Source of the DNA: Sycon ciliatum
Lineage: Eukaryota > Porifera > Calcarea > Leucosolenida > Sycettidae
Assembly (NCBI RefSeq): GCF_964019385.1
Contig: NC_088653.1
Coordinates: forward strand, 17,335,387 to 17,399,386
Direction of reading: 5' to 3'
DNA length: 64,000 nucleotides
The notes beneath the pieces were generated by a model. That model had not been told where the DNA came from and searched no databases. It worked only from the letters and a program-made list of their open reading frames with translations. Made by a program: the position numbers and the translations under genes. This document shows positions 1 through 11,092 of the stretch, in pieces (the first letter of the stretch is position 1; each line of letters begins with the position of its first letter).

Positions 1-469
1 TGAAAGCAGGTCCATCTTCCCTATGCCGAAGGTTGTATCGGTACCACTCCCGTACACGATTGTTACCTTCCCTGCGTATCACCGCTGGCGCATTCTCCCT
101 GTGGAGCATTCCGTGGTGATACCACCGTAGAATACAGCATGTGGCGTCACAATAACTGCCTGCAGGACCGCCGGCTCTGTGACGGACACCGTTGAGGTAG
201 TACTCGATGCTGCCCCGTCCTATCCAAGCCGGTTCATTAACGCGATGAAGGCGACCTCCATAGCACCAGGCGGACACTCCCCTACTATCAACAAGAGCTG
301 GTCCGTCCTCCCGATGGAGTCTACCGTCGACGTGCCAAATTTCTTGCTGCGCGTTTTGATCTGCCAACTCCACAACAGTTCTTATTGGCGTCCGCCTTTC
401 TATTAGTAAAGGACCCGTGGTGAGAGACCACGACCGGTCGTCCACGTCTACACCGAATGTATTAGCCAT
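1..469 (-). CDS. W-x3-G-x-x-HR-x-x-G-P-A repeat protein, 5' part, runs off left edge
   Basis: An uninterrupted minus-strand frame begins at ATG 469-467 (Met-Ala-Asn-Thr-Phe) and stays open to base 1, giving about 156 codons without a stop. From roughly residue 46 it consists of five degenerate repeats of 20-24 residues. Each has an aromatic/Trp strand, then Gly or Asn, then His-Arg, then Asp/Gly-Gly-Pro-Ala. Readable cores are WHVDGRLHREDGPA, WCYGGRLHRVNEPA, YYLNGVRHRAGGPA, WYHHGMLHRENAPA and WYRYNLRHREDGPA. Repeats of this MORN-like look are known to me mainly from large DNA viruses, phages and some protists. Their function is unclear, and probably they form a beta-rich scaffold. No signal peptide or membrane segment is visible. 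Host gene versus captured viral gene cannot be decided here, because the C-terminus is missing. Confidence 0.7.
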   Translation of the reverse strand, partial: MANTFGVDVDDRSWSLTTGPLLIERRTPIRTVVELADQNAQQEIWHVDGRLHREDGPALVDSRGVSAWCYGGRLHRVNEPAWIGRGSIEYYLNGVRHRAGGPAGSYCDATCCILRWYHHGMLHRENAPAVIRREGNNRVREWYRYNLRHREDGPAF

Positions 470-535
470 ATCTATTTACTGAGAATAATGTAACAACTCC
501 TCCACAAACGCTTCTACAACTGACGTCTTCTTCAT

Positions 536-592
536 CCCCAGATAGGCGTTAGCCTTTGGGTAATCCTGAAATAAAGATTATCATTATTATCC
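536..592 (+). repeat. LINE 3'-end fragment with ATT tail
   Basis: A block running from the motif cccagataggcgttagcc through a polyadenylation-like aataaag and into an ATT-rich tail recurs almost exactly at 2128-2172. Repeated 3' termini ending in short ATT repeats are typical of CR1/L2-like non-LTR retrotransposons. No coding sequence is attached. Confidence 0.55.
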
Positions 593-701
593 TGGTTTTT
601 TTTCCTCTTGGTGGTTTTGGATAAGAGTTGAAAAGTCCAAAAGGTCAACTGATGACCTTTGCGTTACTTGGTATGATTGGATTTTAGCGGATGATGTCGG
701 T

Positions 702-1131
702 ATGCAGCTGGGGAGCGAATTCGACAGGAAGAAGATAAAGGTCTTGCTTTGCGGTTCACACCTTCACTTCAGTATCAATACAGTCCAAATGACGTTCACG
801 TGCCATTGCGGTGTCGAACTTACAGGGGTAACACCCCTGTTCCAGCACCTGAGGCGGTGCGTCAAGCGCCGCCTCTTTCTCATCATATATTGGGACAAAT
901 GGTAAGTGTGCAGTGCTCCTAGCTCTCTCCCCCAACAAAAGAGCTCTATGACACTGTGCTTTCTGCGGTTTCTTTCGTTTTTACAGTGGAGAAAGGCTGG
1001 TGGGAGGCCCAGCCGTGGTCGCCCACCTCACGGGTACGGCCCATCTAACCCGTTACTGGGAGGGTCGGCAAGTCGGACTGCTGTTGCAGTCCGACTACCG
1101 GGACGCCGTAGAGCGTATTAAGACCCTGTAA
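702..1131 (+). CDS. Two-exon orphan gene model with Cys/His-rich segment
   Basis: Exon 1 runs 702-901 and exon 2 runs 987-1131. Exon 1 ends at a canonical donor (gtaagt, starting at 902). Exon 2 follows a pyrimidine-rich acceptor ending in ttacag at 986. Splicing restores a Cys codon (TG|T) and continues as 47 further codons ending Asp-Ala-Val-Glu-Arg-Ile-Lys-Thr-Leu, with a TAA at 1129-1131. A second donor-like gtaagt overlaps that stop, so a further 3' exon from 1270 is possible, but it also meets TGA at once. Exon 1 contains a Cys-x-Cys ... His-x3-Arg-Cys arrangement (residues near TFTCHCGVEL and QHLRRC) that could bind zinc. I do not recognise the family. The frame may extend upstream of Met 702, since the codons before it are open for a short distance. 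Confidence 0.4.
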
Positions 1132-2127
1132 GTAAGCACTGCTCTGTTTACATGTATACTTACCCCCTCGTTATAGCGATACTTACTTGTTTCGTATCCT
1201 CTTGTCTTACCCTGCTTTCGTATTCGTGACACTAATAGTGTTTGTGTGCGCTCATGCTTGGTTTCACAGATGATGATGTATGAAGGTCTGGGGCTGCCGT
1301 CTTCAGGATGTGCCACTTGTTTCAAAATTATTTGTAAGTACTTGTAACAGGCGTAGTGTAGTAACTGTGCGTGCAGTGTAGTAACAGTGTGTAGTGTTTT
1401 GTGATGGTACTGTGCTATAGCAGTCGTGATGTATTTTGTGATGGTCCTGAGCAGTCGTAATGTGTTGGGCTACTGAAGTACACTGCATGAAGGGGTATGT
1501 GTGGGTGCATCGACATATTCTCATGCTTCCTAAACCCTAGATACGTGTATAGCACTATAACCTAGATGTGTGTGTGCGTGTGTGCGTGTGTGTGTGTCCG
1601 CGCATGCGCGCGTGTGCGTGCATTGTGTTCTCTTCTACAGACTCATCCAAGTCAATTTAAATAAAAGTGTATTATAGTAAACAGTATTGTGTTTTGTTAC
1701 AGTGAATATGTGGGGAATGGTGGACATGCCTTAGTGTGACTGGATACCCGCGGGTTGTGACTCTTTGCTGGTCACTCTGGATTCTCCAGTATAAATTCGG
1801 TGCAGGGCAGAGGGGATTTGTGGTGCGTAGCAACACTGCTTCACTGTGACACCCCTTCAATAATTGTTTTGATGCATGATACTCCGGTCGTAGCCGGTTG
1901 ATTCTAACTGAATTCCGATCAAAATAGAAATATGCATCTAATGTACCTGCATGGATAGTAGGCATTTCCCTAATCGGCCGGGCGAAAAATTCGCCGAAAA
2001 CAGTGGTTTTGAAGAAATTACCCATCTTTTCACCGAATGTTCAAAAATTCGCATGTTGAATTCGCCGAAAACCGATGTTTCAGTGCTTCTACAGGGTGTA
2101 TGTAAATGTACACACAAATAGGAGATC
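1132..2127. other. No recognised gene; GT-rich tract
   Basis: Apart from a GT/GC alternating stretch at about 1568-1622 and short direct repeats around 1340-1460, I see no gene or clear mobile element here. Short frames on the minus strand show no family resemblance. Confidence 0.5.
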
Positions 2128-2172
2128 CCCCAGATAGGCGTTAGCCTTTGGGTAATCCTGAAATAAAGATTA
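2128..2172 (+). repeat. LINE 3'-end fragment, second copy
   Basis: This is nearly identical to 536-580 (cccagataggcg, then gggtaatcctgaaataaag), ending in a shorter ATT tail. The shared terminus marks one dispersed non-LTR family. Confidence 0.55.
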
Positions 2173-2299
2173 TTATACATGACGTAATGGGAACGGTGAC
2201 TTCAAGTACTATGTTGAGCCGAATTCTGATCTTGGGGCTCATAATATGGCCGAATTTGAACATTCTCTTAACCGATCGAAAAGCCGATTAGGCATGCTC

Positions 2300-2640
2300 T
2301 GCATGGGCAACTTGTCAATCAGTGCACATCTACGATGTGCAAATAAAACGAATGCACGGAACGTGAACTTTGTTTGCTGCAAATCTACGAGGTGCGAATC
2401 AGGGAGTAGTATAATGACACGTGTACTAGTACACCTTGTGTTGCACTGCGTCTTTTCCACACGCATAGGACCACTGAAGGTCACACGCTCCGCGTGCGTA
2501 TGCACGCATGCGCAATATGTCACTGCATGCAATGTACATCTACGATGTGCAAATCAGGGGATAGTACGTATTTTACTACTCCCCGGTGCGAATGCACCGA
2601 ACGTGCACAAGTCCACGTTCGCCACGGAAAAGAACATGAT
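2300..2640 (+). repeat. Degenerate direct repeats of a 'catctacgatgtgcaaat' motif
   Basis: The motif occurs at about 2326 and 2537, with a variant (caaatctacgaggtgcgaat) near 2381. Between copies are further similar pieces (gaatgcac, aacgtg). No coding family is recognised in the frames that cross it. Confidence 0.5.
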
Positions 2641-2658
2641 GACATTTATGGCATGACA

Positions 2659-2840
2659 GGGTCAAAGGTCAAACCCTGGGGGAGTCCCGGGGCCAGACCA
2701 AACGCGCCCGATACAGTGTGCCTTATTTAACCCAAAGGTCAAAGGTCAAACCCTGGGGGAGTCCCGGGGCCAGACCCAGCACGACCGACACAGTGTGCCT
2801 TATTTGGCCCAAAGGTCAAAGGTCAAAAAGTGTGCCAGAA
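2659..2840 (+). repeat. 77-bp tandem repeat, each unit carrying a DR1 nuclear-receptor half-site pair
   Basis: About 2.3 units with a period of 77 bp. Each unit begins with a direct repeat of AGGTCA spaced by one base: 2659-2671 (first half-site GGGTCA), 2736-2748 and 2813-2825. This is the DR1 consensus bound by HNF4, RXR and COUP-TF type receptors. The rest of the unit contains a perfectly repeated block with ccctgggggagtcccgggg. Confidence 0.75.
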
Positions 2841-4093
2841 CCTGCCCCGCACTTACTACTATCGTGTACATTTCTTCGTTTCTTCTTTGCTGTTTTCAGT
2901 GAGTGTTTTGTTTTCTCTTTGTCCTTGATCTCGACGGTGTTGTCGTGCTCATTACCTTACTGAGACGTCTCTTGTGACTGTAGCCAGTGTCACGGAGGAT
3001 TTTATTGGCGTGACGAGGTACATGTAGATCGCCGAGATCGAGCGTGAAAAACGCTTTGCATTAGTAGCTCCTGTAGAATGTCTTCTGGGATGGCGTATCC
3101 ATGGTCAACAAAGCCAAGGTGCAAGACAGCATAAGAGATCGTGTAAACGATGTGAACTCCAAAAGGTAAGCTCCTGAACAAGTGGAAAGATATATGTGTA
3201 TTTACAAACTCTCTCTCTTCATCCATCGATTGCCGCTATGCATTGCATTTTGTCTTCACAGATAATCTGGACAAATAAACTATGTTGTAACTGGAGAGTG
3301 CAATCGTGCTTGGGACCCATCCCAATGTCATCACATGGCTGTGGTGACTAGTGGATATCTGTACCCGGGAGAGTTTTTCCTCAACTGAGACGGAGTGTAG
3401 GTGGATGGATTATGAGAAATGCGAAGATGTGGAGTAAGTTGTGTCGAAGAAATGTGTAATAAAATAAAATTTACTTTACACTCAAACATACATTGTACAC
3501 TGTATATGTACATGTAACGTCATGATAATAATTCCATCTTCGTAATCTCCGCAACAGGTACGCCATACGCACCGAATACATGGTGTGTGTGCACGCGCGC
3601 GCTTGCGCGCGTACATGCACACACTCTCATGCGTGGCCGAGTTGGCCGGATGAACAGACCACGCATTTGCACGAGGTGTCCGTCATGTCATTGGAATGCT
3701 GTACTTTATGACTTTATTCCAAAATAGTATGTCTTGCCCCTGTCAAATGGAGTTTGTGTCTATGCTCAGCGGGTATCGGGCCACGACGCCACACTGCAGT
3801 CAGCGCTGGAAATAAAATAGCACTTCATGGATTATTTTAACTAATTTCCTTTGCGTTTACATGTACTTTGTTGAGCCCGTGGTTTCATTTCTGTGTTCTG
3901 TTATGATTGGCCTCTGGAAATAATCGGAGTGGATGTCATTTTTGTCATAATATATGTGTGTGCCTTGTGCAACAAGTTCAAGGCTAGATGCACTTCACAT
4001 TCGGCGTGCGATCTCGGCGTCTGGGACCTGATAACGTCTTGGTTGGATGGGTAATCAAGGATAATACTACTCGGCACACCAATGTACATGTCA
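2841..4093. other. No recognised gene
   Basis: This is mixed-composition sequence with a purine/pyrimidine alternating GC/GT palindrome at about 3585-3625. The frames here are short and show no family resemblance. Confidence 0.5.
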
Positions 4094-4437
4094 ATGTATT
4101 TTTTACTTTTTCAGAGCTGCACTATTTACGGACGATTGTGTCTGTTAGAGAGGAAATAAATAGTATTCACAAACAAGTCCCACTTATTGTTTCTGTTTGT
4201 AAAAGGAAATTGCAATTTTTTGGTCATATTGTTCGTTCCGGCTGTTTGTCATTGACTGTTCTTCAGGGTTGTGTTGCTGGAGGTCGTGGCCGACGCAGGC
4301 CCAGAATGTCATGGCTTGATAATATTATTATTTCATGGACTGCACTTGACGTGCAGTCCCTGCTCACTGCTGCACGCGATCGATTTTTATGGCGCTCGCT
4401 TGTTCATACTTGCTCTGTGACGCCCCGACGGCCTTAG
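4094..4437 (+). pseudogene. Non-LTR retrotransposon reverse transcriptase, C-terminal fragment
   Basis: The reading frame ending at 4437 carries the tail typical of endonuclease/RT LINE proteins. It has a Lys-Arg-Lys-Leu-Gln-Phe-Phe-Gly-His-Ile-Val-Arg segment, then a Gly-Gly-Arg-Gly-Arg-Arg-Arg-Pro-Arg-Met-Ser-Trp-Leu-Asp motif, then a final Arg-Asp-Arg-x3-Arg helix. The upstream RT catalytic domain is absent, so this is a 5'-truncated insertion. The start at 3988 in the same frame is probably unrelated flanking sequence. Confidence 0.7.
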
Positions 4438-6557
<2,120 letters not shown>

Positions 6558-7419
6558 CTTAACGAACTTGTGAAGACTACTAACATTTTGTTAGTATACT
6601 GTGACACAAGATATGACACCATGGCCAACCAGGGCCAAACAGACAGAACAAGCTGCTACTAGAACAATTTCAAACGAATAATGCTGTCCTTCTGGACACA
6701 CAGATTAGGCTTATGAATACGTTCTGTCTGTTTGGCCCTGGTTGGCCATGGTGTCATATCTTGTGTCACAGTATACTAGTAGTCTTCACAAGTTATTATT
6801 ATTATTATTTAAATTTTGAATAGGGCAATCCCCACAGGCCTAAGGCCTTTTTACAGGGTACCCTATGTGATCACGTACAGATTTGCGGAATAGTGAAAGC
6901 GAGGAGCAAGAGCGAATGTCAGCTGGAAGAGAATTCCAGCGGTCAGAAGCCAGAAAGCTCAAAGCGAATAAGCCATAACGATTGCGTGCTGTAGGCAGAG
7001 CAAGGGAATCTATGGACTGGGAACGTGTACGGGCAGCTGTGTGTGTTGCGGCAGAACGAAGGCAGAAGCAATCAGAGAGCAGAGTGCTACACATGCCACG
7101 TAGGGCCCGAAAGACAAGAATATACAATTTAAGCTGATAGCGCAGTGCAATAGGAGCAAGGCTATATCTGGTGTGTAAGACTGAAACATCATAGTGCCAA
7201 GGGAAACCAAAAACAATCCTAACAGCGCGGTTAGCAATACGAGTTAGTCTATCATGTTGTGTGGTGTGAAGGCAGTGTACAAACGCATTAGAACCATACT
7301 CAAGGTGTGCTTGAATAAATGAGCAGTAAAAGGTCTTTCTCGCAGCTACTGAGGGCAAGGGAGCAAGTACCAGGTATCTTGCAGGAGAATGATGGAGCTT
7401 ATGAGTCAAGTTCGTTAAG
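6558..7419. mobile_element. Foldback (long-TIR) element split by a LINE insertion
   Basis: The left arm 6558-6651 (from cttaacgaacttg) is the reverse complement of 6720-6794 plus 7413-7419. The left arm has an extra 10-11 bases (taacattttg) near 6581. The right arm is interrupted at 6795-7406 by a LINE 3' end, and the hexamer caagtt is present on both sides of that insertion (6789-6794 and 7407-7412). Removing the LINE restores the perfect outer inverted repeat ending cgttaag. The superfamily is unknown. Confidence 0.75.
6840..7409 (-). pseudogene. CR1/Jockey-like LINE reverse transcriptase, C-terminal 189 codons
   Basis: This open minus-strand frame matches the region downstream of the RT domain in CR1/L2/Jockey-type elements. 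It has a Leu-Glu-Tyr-Gly segment, then Leu-x-Arg-Ile-x-Asn-Arg-Ala-Val-Arg-Ile, then Pro-Ile-x-x-Arg-x-x-x-Lys-Leu, and finally Trp-Asn-Ser-Leu-Pro-x-x-Ile-Arg followed by Leu-Phe-Arg-Lys-Ser-Val. It stays open to the usual C-terminus. The 3' tail (gggattgccctattcaaaa and (ATT)n) lies at 6795-6840. The catalytic domain is missing (5' truncation), so it is not autonomous. Confidence 0.8.
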
Positions 7420-8003
7420 TGCTTTCGCAGTTTTTCCTGTTATTACCTTAGTGCTAGGATTATCATTTTCATAGGTGTTGTTTCTTCTCACTCCAATAAT
7501 AATAATAATAATGACCAGTGTTCAGTCTCCATGGCAACATTGTTGTTGAGATCGAAATGCGGGCGTGTTGGATTTCTTGCGAATTCAAAATACAAAGAAC
7601 AACATTTCTCTTGTTAAGGTTCCATAGTAAACCTATTTACGATACAATACAATGTATTTGCTTTCATTTGTTGTTCAGTTCCCATGGCAACGTTGTCGTT
7701 GACGTTGCAGACATATAGACATGTACCTTGTTGCCAATTATTATTCATTAGTAGCTGTAATTGCACGTTCACATCCATGTTCATCTAATACAAAATACAT
7801 ATTCACGGTGCTCATGTAAGAGTTTTGTAAATATGTCCACTTGTTCAATTACCTTCCTATAATAAGATCATTTGATTGAGATTTCACACAGCGGCTTCCA
7901 GGCTGGCTCTTTGGGGATTGTTTGGCTAGCTTGCTTTGGCCTACTCTCGCTAGGTATAGTGAGACTGAGAGCAGTCCAAAGTCTTGGGCTCTTTCCCCTC
8001 ACC
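7420..8003. other. No recognised gene
   Basis: Contains a short ATA/ATT tract near 7495-7512 and a partial duplicate pair around ccatggcaac (7529 and 7682). I see no coding evidence. Confidence 0.4.
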
Positions 8004-8005
8004 TA

Positions 8006-8258
8006 CAGTGCATTTCAAAACTATAGACGCGTAGGGTTTTTGAAATATTTCAAATCTGGCTGGAACTTTTTGAGAATAGTTTTCGGAATATTGCTCAGGA
8101 TCGCTCCACAATTACTCTCATATAGTTTCTAAAGGATTGAATAACAGACGCCCAATTTGGAAAAATTTATGCACAAAGTGATCACAGATTTTATGTGGTA
8201 TAGATGCTGGCATCACGGTTTTTGCCTAGGTACGCGTCTATAGTTTTGAAATGGACTG
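8006..8258 (+). mobile_element. TA-duplicating MITE, 253 bp, copy 1
   Basis: TIRs (cagtgcatttcaaaactat / atagttttgaaatggactg) are bounded by TA at 8004-8005 and 8259-8260. A near-identical copy of exactly the same length lies in reverse orientation at 60227-60479. This is a Tc1/mariner-type target preference with no transposase. Confidence 0.85.
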
Positions 8259-8691
8259 TAGGGGATTATGAAGAGTAATCCCCTGGGTCAGGGGATTATC
8301 AGCCCTAGAACCCCTGACAAGTCGAGCTATCGAACGTTTTTCACCGAACGAATTATTTTAGTTTAGACCCAACCCCTCCCTCCCTCCCCCTCAGAACGTA
8401 AAAAAAGTTTGACATATGCATGCATGTAGTTGAAGACACCACTGCAGCTGTACTTATGGTTGATAAATATGGTGGTAAAGACACACCTGGCAATATGGCG
8501 GTAAACACACGCCTGCCCACACACGCTCTCTAGGCTGCAAAGTTCTGGCACAGAGCTCTCCTTCTCACCACCACCACCATCAGTTCGCGCCTGGCGCCTG
8601 GTCGATGCATGGCTGGTGGTATCCGGCATAGCAGGCTGGTACATCAAGTAGCGCATGGCACATAGATGATGACACAGCAACGACATAGCTC

Positions 8692-8735
8692 GATTGCGAC
8701 GTACGTTTCGTCCCCGTTGGACTCATCAGGCAATC
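8692..8735 (-). ncRNA. Type I hammerhead ribozyme 1
   Basis: Read on the minus strand: stem I GATTGC pairs with GCAATC, the core CTGATGA is present, stem II is GTCC/GGAC with loop AACGG, then GAA. A minimal stem III (ACG, TA, CGT) follows, and the cleavage triplet is GTC. All 44 bases fit the consensus. Confidence 0.93.
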
Positions 8736-9043
8736 TTCTTCTTGGATGTCTTCATACGGAGCTTGACTCGGGAGAATGTAGTTGAAGACACCACTGCAGC
8801 TGTACTTATGGTTGATAAATATGGTGGTAAAGACACACCTGGCAATATGGCGGTAAACACACGCCTGCCCACACACGCTCTCTAGGCTGCAAAGTTCTGG
8901 CACAGAGCTCTCCTTCTCACCACCACCACCATCAGTTCGCGCCTGGCGCCTGGTCGATGCATGGCTGGTGGTATCCGGCATAGCAGGCTGGTACATCAAG
9001 TAGCGCATGGCACATAGATGATGACACAGCAACGACATAGCTC

Positions 9044-9087
9044 GATTGCGACGTACGTTTCGTCCCCGTTGGACTCATCAGGCAATC
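9044..9087 (-). ncRNA. Type I hammerhead ribozyme 2
   Basis: Identical to ribozyme 1 and exactly 352 bases downstream of it. All stems and catalytic-core bases are intact. Confidence 0.93.
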
Positions 9088-9334
9088 TTCTTCTTGGATG
9101 TCTTCATACGGAGCTTGACTCGGGAGAATGTAGTTGAAGACACCACTGCAGCTGTACTTATGGTTGATAAATATGGTGGTAAAGACACACCTGGCAATAT
9201 GGCGGTAAACACACGCCTGCCCACACACGCTCTCTAGGCTGCCATACCAACCATAAGTACAGCTGCAGTGGTACCATGGTGTCTTCAACTACATTCTCCC
9301 GAGTCAAGCTCCGTATGAAGACATCCAAGAAGAA

Positions 9335-9378
9335 GATTGCCTGATGAGTCCAACGGGGACGAAACGTACGTCGCAATC
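9335..9378 (+). ncRNA. Type I hammerhead ribozyme 3 (inverted half)
   Basis: The same 44-base motif on the plus strand, inside the inverted half of insertion A. The predicted cleavage follows the GTC at 9370-9372. Confidence 0.93.
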
Positions 9379-9624
9379 GAGCTATGTCGTTGCTGTGTCA
9401 TCATCTATGTGCCATGCGCTACTTGATGTACCAGCCTGCTATGCCGGATACCACCAGCCATGCATCGACCAGGCGCCAGGCGCGAACTGATGGTGGTGGT
9501 GGTGAGAAGGAGAGCTCTGTGCCAGAACTTTGCAGCCTAGAGAGCGTGTGTGGGCAGGCGTGTGTTTACCGCCATATTGCCAGGTGTGTCTTTACCACCA
9601 TATTTATCAACCATATGCATGCAT

Positions 9625-9880
9625 AATACAACAAAAGTTGCAAGTGTGTAACTGCTCCTATGGGCATGCACATATATCAATGTTTTCTGAAACGAAATTG
9701 GTCAACCCCCTCCCATCCCACCCTATAACGAAATTATTTCGTTTTGTGAAAAAAGTTCGATAATACATATAATCAAGAGTCCATAAACAGTTTTTTTGTT
9801 TATGCACTCTTGATTATAATGGACGATCCCATAATGCGTTCGTCATTTTTCTGCACGTGCACACGTGACTATTATTGCCC
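9625..9880. other. Spacer between the two retrozyme-like insertions
   Basis: Contains a hairpin at about 9770-9815 (ataatcaagagt / actcttgattat). The right end (from about 9835, cgttcgtcat) matches the region upstream of PC4 copy 2 at 26297-26356, so the PC4 duplicated unit begins here. Confidence 0.6.
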
Positions 9881-10159
9881 GAAACAGGAAAATGAAGTTG
9901 AAGACACCACTGCAGCTGTACTTATGGTTGATAAATATGGTAGTAAAGACACACCTGGCAATATGGCGGTAAACACACGCCTGCCCACACACGCTCTCTA
10001 GGCTGCAAAGTTCTGGCACAGAGCTCTCCTTCTCACCACCACCACCATCAGTTCGCGCCTGGCGCCTGGTCGATGCATGGCTGGCGGTATCCGGCATAGC
10101 AGGCTGGTACATCAAGTAGCGCATGGCACATAGATGATGACACAGCAACGACATAGCTC

Positions 10160-10203
10160 GATTGCGACGTACGTTTCGTCCCCGCTGGACTCATCAGGCA
10201 ATC
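10160..10203 (-). ncRNA. Type I hammerhead ribozyme 4
   Basis: Intact core and stems on the minus strand. The stem II loop is AGCGG instead of AACGG, a change that should not affect catalysis. Confidence 0.93.
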
Positions 10204-10607
10204 TTCTTCTTGGATGTCTTCATACGGAGCTTGACTCGGGAGAATGAAGTTGAAGACACCACTGCAGCTGTACTTATGGTTGATAAATATGGTGGTAAAG
10301 ACACACCTGGCAATATGGCGGTAAACACACGCCTGCCCACACACGCTCTCTAGGCTGCAAAGTTCTGGCACAGAGCTCTCCTTCTCACCACCACCACCAT
10401 CAGTTCGCGCCTGGCGCCTGGTCGATGCATGGCTGGCGGTATCCGGCATAGTAGGCTGGTACATCAAGTAGCGCATGGCACATAGATGATGACACAGCAA
10501 CGACATAGCTCGATTAGCTCGATTTTATCAACCATAAGTACAGCTGCAGTGGTGTCTTCAACTTCATTCTCCCGAGTCAAGCTCCGTATGAAGACATCCA
10601 AGAAGAA

Positions 10608-10651
10608 GATTGCCTGATGAGTCCAGCGGGGACGAAACGTACGTCGCAATC
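10608..10651 (+). ncRNA. Type I hammerhead ribozyme 5 (inverted half)
   Basis: The same AGCGG-loop variant on the plus strand, within the inverted half of insertion B. All catalytic-core bases are present. Confidence 0.93.
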
Positions 10652-11092
10652 GAGCTATGTCGTTGCTGTGTCATCATCTATGTGCCATGCGCTACTTGAT
10701 GTACCAGCCTGCTATGCCGGATACCGCCAGCCATGCATCGACCAGGCGCCAGGCGCGAACTGATGGTGGTGGTGGTGAGAAGGAGAGCTCTGTGCCAGAA
10801 CTTTGCAGCCTAGAGAGCGTGTGTGGGCAGGCGTGTGCTTACCGCCATATTGCCAGGTGTGTCTTTACCACCATATTTATGAAACAGGAAAAGCCGCGAA
10901 AATTCGAAAAGTCGTGCCACGAATCCGTTCAAAAGACTAGTGCTCGAGAAAAACGAATGCAGATCACTTTCTACTTTTTCCAGGTACTCGTAGTCCTAAA
11001 AATTAAATACCGGTACGGTGTTTTACGACTCCCTGGCAAATACCGGTGATTGCAATTTCTGCTCCGTTGTATCTCATTCTCTCAAAGGAACC

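Larger units (their letters stand above)
8425..9611 (-). mobile_element. Retrozyme-like insertion A (352-bp hammerhead units, head-to-head)
   Basis: Two full 352-bp units (8425-8776, 8777-9128) and a partial third (9129 to about 9242) run in minus sense. They are followed, after an abrupt inversion, by one full unit in plus sense (about 9248-9607 with an 8-bp insertion). The insertion is bounded by a 12-bp direct repeat, catatgcatgca (8413-8424 and 9612-9623). Each complete unit contains an intact type I hammerhead ribozyme. There is no long conserved protein; frames longer than one unit exist only because 352 is not a multiple of three. Tandem hammerhead monomers with target duplications are the hallmark of metazoan retrozymes, non-autonomous retroelements thought to be moved by Penelope-like machinery. 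I see no such machinery in this window. Confidence 0.88.
9893..10880 (-). mobile_element. Retrozyme-like insertion B in the 5' region of PC4 copy 1
   Basis: One full unit (9893-10244) and 271 bases of a second are in minus sense. They are followed by about one unit in plus sense from about 10524. The flanking 12-bp direct repeat gaaacaggaaaa is at 9881-9892 and 10881-10892. The empty site, with a single 12-mer and continuous flanks, is upstream of PC4 copy 2 at 26345-26356, so the boundaries are certain. Diagnostic differences from insertion A (tgaag for tgtag, ribozyme loop AGCGG for AACGG) show a separate source copy. The inversion junction at about 10515 lies within two bases of the predicted ribozyme cleavage point. 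Confidence 0.9.

Noticed and set aside
8425-10880. Protein-coding gene family (frames of 103-152 codons repeated)
   Set aside because: The frames recur only because the 352-bp unit recurs, appear on both strands, and cover the ribozyme. No domain or codon conservation is seen.
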